Assembly (NCBI GenBank): GCA_964423785.1
Contig: CAYRGZ010000014.1
Location: forward strand, 1-28,968
DNA length: 28,968 bases
Source: S012-135 sp964423785
GTDB lineage: Bacteria > Desulfobacterota > Desulfobulbia > Desulfobulbales > S012-135
Reading direction: 5' to 3'
Part shown: positions 22,708 through 28,968 of the stretch, piece by piece
Position numbering within the stretch: position 1 is the stretch's first letter
Layout of the letters: each line of letters opens with the position of its first letter
The notes under the pieces: model-generated
Told to the model about the DNA's origin: nothing
Databases searched by the model: none
Seen by the model: the letters and a program-made list of their open reading frames with translations, nothing else
Position numbers and translations under genes: made by a program

Positions 22708-23310
22708 TCATCCGCAACTGCCGGCGAGTTTGCGCTGCATGTAATAAAAAACCTTGCGGTACCGTTGCCGCTCTTCCCCATCGAGGCCGGCCGACTCATC
22801 GTTGAGCAACTCCCACGCCTCCTGCATGGTGTTCTTGATCTTGCGGCCCTGAAAATCGTCGGACTTGCGGTCGAGCAGATCCGGATAGAGGTCCACGGCC
22901 TTGCGCATGGCCAACATGGCCTGGATCGGCTGCTGGCGCAGAAGATGGAGATCGGCCCGCAACATGTGCACCTTGCCGTTGTACGGATAATCGCGTTCCA
23001 GTTGACCCACCAGTTCGTCGGCCTGGCGCAGATTGCCGGCGGCGATGAGATTGGCGGCGGTGTCGAGGGCGGCGGCCAGTTGCGGGTCGAGCAGTTGGCT
23101 GCGGCGCAGTTCCTTGCGGGTCGGCGCGTCGGCGGGATAGGTGACCACGAGCACGGCGACGGCAAGACCGAGTACCACGATCGCCGCCAGGGAAAGCCAA
23201 TCGAGGCGGTCAAACCGGCCGAACATTGCGGTCCACCGGCACCGCGGCCGGCCCTCTCCTGCCGAGTCCATGCCGGCGGCCGGCAGCTTGCGGCTGGTCT
23301 CAGCCTTCAT
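22708..23310 (-). CDS. Membrane-anchored TPR-like protein
   Basis: This is a 200-residue protein of unknown function. A cytoplasmic head of about 37 residues precedes one membrane helix (WLSLAAIVVLGLAVAVLVV, 38-56). A helical domain with TPR-like periodicity follows: LAAALDTAANLIAAGNLRQADELVGQLERDYPYNGKVHMLRADLHLLRQQPIQAMLAMRKAVDLYPDL (shown as two A/B helix pairs). The end is charged. Start: ATG at 23310, overlapping the upstream gene by 11 bases, with GAGG nine bases before; ATGs at residues 14 and 29 are alternatives. Longer reading upstream is out-of-frame shadow. It is the third gene of the beta-helix operon. Confidence 0.75.
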   Translation of the reverse strand: MKAETSRKLPAAGMDSAGEGRPRCRWTAMFGRFDRLDWLSLAAIVVLGLAVAVLVVTYPADAPTRKELRRSQLLDPQLAAALDTAANLIAAGNLRQADELVGQLERDYPYNGKVHMLRADLHLLRQQPIQAMLAMRKAVDLYPDLLDRKSDDFQGRKIKNTMQEAWELLNDESAGLDGEERQRYRKVFYYMQRKLAGSCG

Positions 23311-24022
23311 CGCCGGCGTCCTCGCCGATGACCAGGCGCACGTCGTCCACCGGCCAGCGGCAGTCGATGGTTTGCGACAACGTGGTGCCCCAGGCCGGCG
23401 GCCAGGTGGTGAGGGCGGCCACGTGATAGGTGCCCGGCGCCAGGTAGAGGACGAAACGGCCATCAGCCCCCGTCCAGCCCGACAGGTACGTCGGAAAATC
23501 GCGGATCCGGGTTTTGGCATCCGCCACGACGTACGCCATGGCCACCGGCCGGCCCCGTGCGTCCACCACCGTCCCCCGCACGGTCACCAGTTCCTCGTTC
23601 TGCTTGGCATACCGGCGGGCGGCGTCGCGCAGGTCGAGCACCGTGAAATCGCGACGCTTTTCGTCACCGGCGGCCAGCACCACCTTGAGGGGCTCACCGG
23701 AATGGCGGTCGCCGAGCTGCAGGGGACCGGTACCGCCGCCGCGGCGTTCCACCGCCACCAGCCAGTAGGTGCCGGCCGGCACCGTCAACCGATAGGTACC
23801 GTCCGGTCCCGTCCGCCTGGCGGTGAAATCGGCCGGCCGCTTGACGTCCGGCGAATCGTAGGCCGCCACCGTGGCATCGACCACCGGCCGACCGTTGGCA
23901 TCGAGCACCCGGCCGTAGATCAGCGCGGTCTCGAAGGCCGCCCCCCCGGTAGGAAGTGCGAGCACAACGAGCACCGCCAAACAATATCGCAACAAGCACG
24001 AGAGCAGATCCATCGTTTTCAT
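23300..24022 (-). CDS. Exported protein with two carboxypeptidase-regulatory-like domains
   Basis: This is a 240-residue protein. A signal peptide (LAVLVVLALPTGGAAFE) precedes two Ig-like CarboxypepD_reg repeats. The first, about 36-95, runs from GRVLDANGRPVVDATVAAYDS to YRLTVPAGTYWLVAV. The second, about 147-213, runs from GTVVDARGRPVAMAYVVADA to FVLYLAPGTYHVAA. These beta-sandwich modules usually serve as extracellular adhesion or scaffold domains. A charged helix (DLRDAARRYAKQNEEL) joins them. The start overlaps the upstream beta-helix gene by ATGA. No peptidase domain is present. Confidence 0.8.
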   Translation of the reverse strand: MKTMDLLSCLLRYCLAVLVVLALPTGGAAFETALIYGRVLDANGRPVVDATVAAYDSPDVKRPADFTARRTGPDGTYRLTVPAGTYWLVAVERRGGGTGPLQLGDRHSGEPLKVVLAAGDEKRRDFTVLDLRDAARRYAKQNEELVTVRGTVVDARGRPVAMAYVVADAKTRIRDFPTYLSGWTGADGRFVLYLAPGTYHVAALTTWPPAWGTTLSQTIDCRWPVDDVRLVIGEDAGDEG

Positions 24023-26562
24023 CGCGCTGTCCCCGGTGGATCGCCATCCACCGCCAGGGCATACGGCGCGGCGGCAAAGGGCTCGTACCGGACGATACCG
24101 ATGCCGTCCTCCATCCGGCCGTCGTAGATGGTGGCCAGGGGATCGTCGCCGCCCCAGTAGTTGTGGCGGGCATCGACGTCCTCGCTGTTGAAATCCCCCA
24201 CCCGCAGGTTATACCTTTCGTTATTATACAGATTATTGCCGGAAATGTTCAGGCCGCTGCCCTTTTCCCGCACGAAGATACCAATCTCGTTGTCCCGGAA
24301 GACGTTGGCGCGGATGGCGGCCGTGGCCAGATAGGCCCGCATACCAATCCGGTTGCCGGCAAAAAGGTTGTCGTGAATCTCGTACGGGCCGCTGCGGTAG
24401 CGCATGCCGCCGTCACCGTCCAGGAAGCGGCAGTGGCTGACGGTCATCGGCGTGTAATGAACGTGCAGGCCCCAGGTGGCGTACCGGAAATCGCAGTACT
24501 GCACCACACTGCCCTCGGCATGGTCGAGGGAGATCTCACCCCAACTGGCTGGCTCGGCTCCTTCGGCGGCGGTGAACAGGATACGCCGCCGCGCCGTTCC
24601 CCGGGCGATAAGACGGCCCGTGACCTCGAGGCCCGCCTCCCGGCCAAAGCGTACCTCGGTGCCCGGCAGCACGGTGAGGGTGGCACCGATGGGTACGGAG
24701 GCGGTGCGATCCACTACGACGGCACCGGCCCAAACCGTATCCCAGCCGATGTCGGCCAGGGGCCAAGCCAACGGGGCTGGCGCTGCCAGTACCGGCTCGA
24801 CGCGCACCCGGCCGAGGGCATGGTCGTCGGCATGGTCGTAGATCACCTGGGCGAGGTCGGCATCTCCCCACCAGTTACCGACCGCATCAATATCGTCCGG
24901 TCCCTCGAGACCGATGCCGTAAAGGCCGTTGGCCACGATGGTGTTGCCGGTAATGGTGCCGGCAAAGGCGACGATACCGATGCCACGTTCGCCGTTGCCG
25001 GCCACGAGGTTACCGGTGATGGCGGCCCGCGCGCCCCGCAGGCTGATGCCGGTGACGCCGTTGGCCGTCACCGCGTTGGCCGCGATCGTGAGGCGGTCGC
25101 AGTCGCGCACCGCCAGGCCCGTTTCCAGGTTGGCAGTGAGCACGTTGCCGGCAAAGCGGCCGAATACGGCGTTGGCGATGAGCAACCCGTACCGATTGCC
25201 GGCCATGAGGTTGCCGGTCACCCGGGCCGCTCCTTCCCGGATGCGCAGGCCGTCGCCACCGTTGCCGACGAAACGGTTACCGCGCACCGCGATATCCATC
25301 CGGTAGAAATTGGCACCGGTACCGTTGGCGTACACCCGGTTGTTCTGGAAGATCACCTGGGAATCGCGGGCCCGCACGGCACTCTTGTTGCCGGTATAGA
25401 GTGACTCCTGCACCGTGACCAGCGACTCCTGGAACTGGGAGCCGCGATAGTTGTCGCGGAACTGGACGTGGTTCACGAACACGTTGGCGAAATGGAAATG
25501 GGTGCCGCGGTAGGCGTGTTCGATCTGGCAATACTCGATAAGATTCTGGCGCCGATCGCTGCCGAGGATGTTGATGGCGTCCCATTGTCCCGGCCGCTTC
25601 GTCTTTTCGGCCGACCGGAAGAAGATCGGCCGCTCCGGGGTACCCTTGGCCACCAGTTGCCCCTGGATCATCAGGCCGTTCTCGCCGATGGTGTCGCCGT
25701 TGGTGTCCCGGAAGGTGAATTCCACCACCGTGCCGGGCAGGACGATGAGCCGGGCGTCGGGCGGTACCCGCACGACACCGTCGACCACCACCCGCCCCTT
25801 CCAGACCACCGTGCCGGCGATGGCCTCATTACCGTACGATCGGGTGAGGGGGACGGCGGCCGGCTGCCAGGCGGGTACCGGCGTAAGCGAACGGGCGAGC
25901 GGCAATGCGAGCCGATCGTGTTTGTCGTTGCCGGTGACACGGGTCTCGGCCACATCGGCCCGACCGCCGGCCAAGAGGACGAGGCCGTAGTCGTTGGCCG
26001 TAATGCGGCCGTCGGTGGTGTGGACCACGGAATCTTCACCCTGGACCACAACACCGTACCGGTTACCGGTAAAATCCGGCGCCTGCACGGCCGCGGCGCC
26101 GGCCAGGACGAGCACGGCGGTCTCCGCCCCGGTGACAGCCAGATGGCGGCCGGTCAGCCTACCGCCGTCGACGATGATTCCGGCCCAAGGATAGCCGCCG
26201 TCCTCGGCCGGCTCGGCGGGCAAGAACCGCACCGGGCTTGCGGCCGTGCCTTCGATCTGCAACCGGCCGCGGACGGTGAGTTCGGTGGCGTACGACAGGT
26301 ATTCGGGATCGGTCTTGGTACTCTCCGCCGGCCGCACCCGGATCACGGTCCCGGCCCGGATGGTGAGGGTGACCTCCTCCGGCACCACCAGGTCCTCGTC
26401 CAGTTGCACCTCGCCCTGCCAGATGGTATCAACGGTGAGCACGGCCGCCGCCACCGGCGATGCCGCCGACAGCACCCACAACACCAGGCAGAAAAAAAAC
26501 CGCCACAGCTTGGCGGCCCGTTGCAAAACGGGCGACGTGCATTCCCGCTGTGTCGTCACCAT
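24019..26562 (-). CDS. Large exported right-handed beta-helix (NosD/PbH1) protein with three inlet modules
   Basis: This is a protein of about 847 residues. Its signal peptide (FFFCLVLWVLSAASPVAAA) shows no lipobox. Three copies of a module lie at about 46-113, 248-316 and 606-668, each like DTVWAGAVVVDRTASVPIGA, TLTVLPGTEVRF, then GRLIARGT...ILFTAAE. Long PbH1 coil stretches follow (GNRYGLLIAN, GNGERGIGIV, ANGLYGIGLE turns). Two end caps of the NWWGD...IYDHADDHALGRVRVEPV kind are seen, the last at the C-terminus (HNYWGGDDPLATIYDG). The small lipoprotein at 20.2 kb is a single such unit. Start: ATG at 26562; a TTG two codons earlier has better spacing to AAGGGG and is possible. Confidence 0.85.
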   Translation of the reverse strand: MVTTQRECTSPVLQRAAKLWRFFFCLVLWVLSAASPVAAAVLTVDTIWQGEVQLDEDLVVPEEVTLTIRAGTVIRVRPAESTKTDPEYLSYATELTVRGRLQIEGTAASPVRFLPAEPAEDGGYPWAGIIVDGGRLTGRHLAVTGAETAVLVLAGAAAVQAPDFTGNRYGVVVQGEDSVVHTTDGRITANDYGLVLLAGGRADVAETRVTGNDKHDRLALPLARSLTPVPAWQPAAVPLTRSYGNEAIAGTVVWKGRVVVDGVVRVPPDARLIVLPGTVVEFTFRDTNGDTIGENGLMIQGQLVAKGTPERPIFFRSAEKTKRPGQWDAINILGSDRRQNLIEYCQIEHAYRGTHFHFANVFVNHVQFRDNYRGSQFQESLVTVQESLYTGNKSAVRARDSQVIFQNNRVYANGTGANFYRMDIAVRGNRFVGNGGDGLRIREGAARVTGNLMAGNRYGLLIANAVFGRFAGNVLTANLETGLAVRDCDRLTIAANAVTANGVTGISLRGARAAITGNLVAGNGERGIGIVAFAGTITGNTIVANGLYGIGLEGPDDIDAVGNWWGDADLAQVIYDHADDHALGRVRVEPVLAAPAPLAWPLADIGWDTVWAGAVVVDRTASVPIGATLTVLPGTEVRFGREAGLEVTGRLIARGTARRRILFTAAEGAEPASWGEISLDHAEGSVVQYCDFRYATWGLHVHYTPMTVSHCRFLDGDGGMRYRSGPYEIHDNLFAGNRIGMRAYLATAAIRANVFRDNEIGIFVREKGSGLNISGNNLYNNERYNLRVGDFNSEDVDARHNYWGGDDPLATIYDGRMEDGIGIVRYEPFAAAPYALAVDGDPPGTAR

Positions 26563-26753
26563 TACCAATCGAGTCCCCTTTCACCTCTGTCAAAACCGGC
26601 CCCGCCCCCGAGCGCGTTGCGGACGACGCACGGCGTGCAATCTAGAATATTCCGACAAAGAGGGCAATCGACAAGTTCGATGAAATCGCAAAAAAACTCG
26701 GCGGCGACGCTGTCCTTTGCGGTTCCGGCACCAATTCGGTACAATGGCTCGCC
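26563..26753. promoter_or_regulatory. Divergent spacer between the beta-helix operon and the OGT-like gene
   Basis: About 190 bases with no gene. They should hold the outward promoters, but I see no convincing -35/-10 pair; TTGCGG (26617) and TAGAAT (26643) are spaced by 20, too far for a good sigma70 site. A half copy of the hairpin-repeat stem, GATGAAATCGCAAAAAA, lies at 26679-26695. Confidence 0.35.
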
Positions 26754-28730
26754 ATGAAACCACGAGCCAGAAAAAAGCCGTCCGCCGGCCAGCTCCACAA
26801 GATCGCAAAACTCTTCCAGCAGGGGCTCGACGCCCATCGGCGGGGGGACACGGCCCGGGCCCGGCAGGCGTATCGGGCCATTCTGCGGCTGCAGCCGACG
26901 CACGCCCCGGCGCTGAACAACCTCGGCCTGCTCCACCACGCCGGCGGCGAGATCACCCAGGCCATCGGCTGCTACCGCCGCGCCGTGGCCGCCGATCCCG
27001 GTCATATTGACGCCTGGATCAATCTGGCCAACGCCCTGTGTGAAACAGGAGACCTGGAAGAGGCGGCCGCCATCGCCGACCGGCTCGGTCCGGACAGCGA
27101 CGACGTCCGAGTCGTCAACCTCGCCGCCTCCATCGCTCACCGCCGCGGCGATCTCGAGGCGGCGGAAGCAGGCTACCGGCGCAGCCTGCGTCTCTCGCCG
27201 CGCAATCCCGTCACCCTGGTGGGCCTGGCAACGGTCCTGGCAGCCAGCGACGACCGGAAAGAGGAGGCCAGAACCATCCTGAAAGAGGTTCTGGACAGGG
27301 ACCCCAACTTTCCGCCGGCCCTCGTCGAATACGGCCGGCTGCTCTACGACGCCCACACCTACGGCGAGGCCCTGCCCATTCTTGAAAAGGCGGCCGCCAC
27401 TACCAGCGAGGGCGCCGTACTGCTCGGATTCCTCCGTCTCGATCTGGGCGAGGCGGAACAGGGCCTTGCCATTCTCGAACGGCACGCCTCCAAGGGCGAC
27501 GGGTCGCTTGCCAGCAGCTATGCCGGCGCCTGCAATTACCTGCCCACCGCCAGCCAGGAAGACCTGTACCGGGCCGCCCGGGCCTGGTACCGACGCCACG
27601 CCGAGCCGCGACGGCAACAAGGCCCGGCCCGGCCCGCGGCGTCCCGCCCTCCCCTGCGGGTGGGACTCGTCTCGCCGGACCTGCGTGACCATCCGGTGGG
27701 ATATTTCATCAAGCCGCTCCTCGCCCACCACGACCGGCAGCGGATCGAACTGCACTGCTACCGCATCGGCGGCGTCTTCGACGATTTCGCCCAGGAGCTC
27801 AAAAACCTGGCCGACGGCTGGCATTCGCTTATCGATTGCACCGACGAGGAAGCGGCAACCCGCATCGCCGATCACCACCTCGACATCCTGCTCGATCTCG
27901 CCGGCCACACCAGAGGGAACCGGCTCGCCATCTTCGCCCGCCGGCCGGCGCCGCTCCAGGGGGCATGGCTCGGCTACCAGTCCACCACCGGCATGGACGA
28001 GATGGATTTTCGGCTCACCGATGCGATCGCCGATCCGCCGAGCGAGGGAGGAGCCGGCTACAGCGAACGGCTCGTGCATCTTCCCGGACCATTCTTCTGC
28101 TTCGAGCCGCCGGCGGCAGCCCCACCGGTGGCGCGGTTGCCGGCCGAACGCCACGGCCGCGTGACCCTGGCCTCGATCAACAATTTCTGCAAAGTGAACG
28201 CTGGGGTGCTTGGGTGCTGGGCCGAGATCCTCCACCGCCTTCCAGACAGCCGCCTCGCTATCTGCTGCCATCAGGTGGAAGATCCCTGGTTACGGGACAA
28301 GATTCGACAATTCTTCCAGGAACGGGACATCGACACGGCCCGCATCACCTTCCAGGGCCGCCAGCCGTTTACCGACTATCTCTCCTTTCTGACCCGCGAG
28401 ATCGACATCGTCCTCGACCCCTTCCCGCTCTGCGGCCACACGGTGACCTGCCAGTCCCTGTGGATGGGGGTGCCGGTGGTCACCCTGCGGGGAACCCGGT
28501 TCGGCGCCCGGATGGGGGCGAGCATCCTGACCCACATGGGACTTACGGAGCTGGTGGCGACGTCGAAGGAAGACTACATCGCCAAGACCGTGGCCCTGGC
28601 CACCGATGGAAAACGCTTGGCGGAACTGCGTTGCGGGCTGCGGGACCGGATGCGCGCATCCCCCCTCTGCGACGCGCCAGGGTTCGCCCGCGCCTTCGAG
28701 GATACCCTGCTGGCCATCGCCGCATATTAA
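26754..28730 (+). CDS. TPR protein with O-GlcNAc-transferase (SPY/OGT, GT41) domain
   Basis: This is a 658-residue protein. A basic N-terminus precedes TPR units (from about 18: FQQGLDAHRRGDTARARQAYRAILRLQPTH, then LHHAGGEITQAIGCYRRAVAADP and others to about 245). The GT41 catalytic region begins at LRVGLVSPDLRDHPVGYF (301-318, His313 in the catalytic His position). It continues with LLDLAGHTRGNRLAIFARRPAP (379-400), ASINNFCKV (Lys480), and the UDP-binding DPFPLCGHTVTCQSLWMGVPVVTLRG (555-580). It should move a sugar, probably from UDP, to Ser/Thr of protein targets. No signal peptide is seen, so it is cytoplasmic. The Shine-Dalgarno is weak. The acceptor is unknown. Confidence 0.9.
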   Translation: MKPRARKKPSAGQLHKIAKLFQQGLDAHRRGDTARARQAYRAILRLQPTHAPALNNLGLLHHAGGEITQAIGCYRRAVAADPGHIDAWINLANALCETGDLEEAAAIADRLGPDSDDVRVVNLAASIAHRRGDLEAAEAGYRRSLRLSPRNPVTLVGLATVLAASDDRKEEARTILKEVLDRDPNFPPALVEYGRLLYDAHTYGEALPILEKAAATTSEGAVLLGFLRLDLGEAEQGLAILERHASKGDGSLASSYAGACNYLPTASQEDLYRAARAWYRRHAEPRRQQGPARPAASRPPLRVGLVSPDLRDHPVGYFIKPLLAHHDRQRIELHCYRIGGVFDDFAQELKNLADGWHSLIDCTDEEAATRIADHHLDILLDLAGHTRGNRLAIFARRPAPLQGAWLGYQSTTGMDEMDFRLTDAIADPPSEGGAGYSERLVHLPGPFFCFEPPAAAPPVARLPAERHGRVTLASINNFCKVNAGVLGCWAEILHRLPDSRLAICCHQVEDPWLRDKIRQFFQERDIDTARITFQGRQPFTDYLSFLTREIDIVLDPFPLCGHTVTCQSLWMGVPVVTLRGTRFGARMGASILTHMGLTELVATSKEDYIAKTVALATDGKRLAELRCGLRDRMRASPLCDAPGFARAFEDTLLAIAAY

Positions 28731-28732
28731 GA

Positions 28733-28764
28733 CGGTCACAGGCCACCCCACCTGCGGCGTCACC
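28733..28764 (+). repeat. Degenerate left-end fragment of the MITE family
   Basis: CGGTCACAGGCCACCCCACC followed by TGCGGCGTCACC resembles the left end of the two MITEs (GGTCACAGGGCACCCCATC, then TGCGGCGTCATC). The outer GTATCT is lost. It starts two bases after the OGT stop. No right end or target duplication was found before the window ends. Confidence 0.65.
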
Positions 28765-28768
28765 GGCA

Positions 28769-28817
28769 GCTGAGTGCTGAGTGCTGAGTGCTGAGTGTTG
28801 AGTGCTGAGTGCTGAAC
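28769..28817. repeat. Seven-unit heptamer tandem array (GCTGAGT)
   Basis: Six near-identical 7-bp units (GCTGAGT, one GTTGAGT) and a partial seventh (GCTGAAC) follow directly the MITE-like fragment. The same CACCTGCGGCGTCA-to-heptamer order occurs inside the MITE at 21.3 kb, so this is probably the same element subtype. Confidence 0.9.
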
Positions 28818-28968
28818 GAGTGACACGCATCACGCAGCTCGTCATGCGTCCCAACACCCCGGGCCTCGGCCGGAGAATGACCGAGCGGCACAGCCGCACG
28901 GCAGCGCCTGTCTGCGCACGTAGAGTAGAGCGCTGCCAGCGATGACCCACAACGACTACGCCCCGCCG
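28818..28968. other. Terminal non-coding stretch with one 8-bp hairpin
   Basis: No gene is supported here. A perfect 8-bp inverted repeat GGCAGCGC (28900-28907) and GCGCTGCC (28930-28937) encloses a 22-nt loop, and a weaker ACGCAT/ATGCGT pairing lies at about 28829-28853. The window ends before any following gene. Confidence 0.3.

Noticed and set aside
26562..28271. 569-residue minus-strand ORF over the OGT-like gene
   Set aside because: The plus strand has clear TPR and GT41 motifs; the antisense frame shows no recognisable domain.
28818..28968. tRNA or small RNA gene in the last bases
   Set aside because: Only one 8-bp hairpin is visible; no cloverleaf, anticodon arm or CCA end.

Overview
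The window is GC-rich DNA from a Gram-negative bacterium. It carries a type II secretion system with an outer-membrane secretin, several exported lipoproteins or signal-peptide proteins, and a Kdo-modifying aminotransferase. A two-subunit PycA/PycB carboxylase, a selenium-type YedE transporter and abundant intergenic hairpin repeats are compatible with a Desulfobacterota (Desulfobulbia-like) organism. That placement is inference, because no rRNA or other phylogenetic marker is present.

Layout: (1) 1-263 is the tail of an unrecognised, possibly PIN-like, ORF cut by the window edge. (2) 442-2874 (minus) is an iron alcohol dehydrogenase followed by a KdnA-like aminotransferase, a pair that recalls 8-amino-Kdo synthesis. 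(3) 2994-4013 (plus) is darP plus a PPC/DUF296 protein, followed by three exact-period 107-bp hairpin repeats. (4) 4465-4758 is a stand-alone CBM48 glycogen-binding module that ends at a strong bidirectional terminator. (5) 4828-8218 (minus) is a split pyruvate carboxylase. (6) 8459-18866 (minus) is a type II secretion operon in the order E-F-H-J-I-K-L-M-C-D, mostly with ATGA/GTGA stop-start overlaps; gspG and gspO are not present. (7) 18928-26562 (minus) is an envelope cluster: a large beta-helix protein, a carboxypeptidase-regulatory-like protein, a TPR-like membrane protein, a YedE transporter, a beta-helix lipoprotein and an MFS transporter. (8) 26754-28730 (plus) is a TPR/O-GlcNAc-transferase-like protein.

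The most striking signal is mobile. A 190-bp IS66-type MITE (terminal repeats GTAWCTGGTCA, 8-bp target duplication GAATCCCT) has inserted exactly at the prepilin-peptidase cleavage codons of gspI. Element plus duplication is 198 bp, so the frame is kept. The duplicated bases recreate the Gly-Phe cleavage site behind a 66-residue element-encoded leader extension. A second copy (187 bp, target duplication GGCCTGAC/GGTCTGAC) lies inside one of the 107-bp hairpin repeats, giving a nested insertion. Copies of that hairpin repeat abut both ends of yedE. Heptameric tandem repeats occur at several intergenic sites, one of them inside the second MITE.

The best candidate for an undescribed system is the 18.9-26.6 kb envelope cluster. 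Its two beta-helix proteins share a distinctive module, and the genes are tightly coupled, but the function cannot be read from sequence alone.
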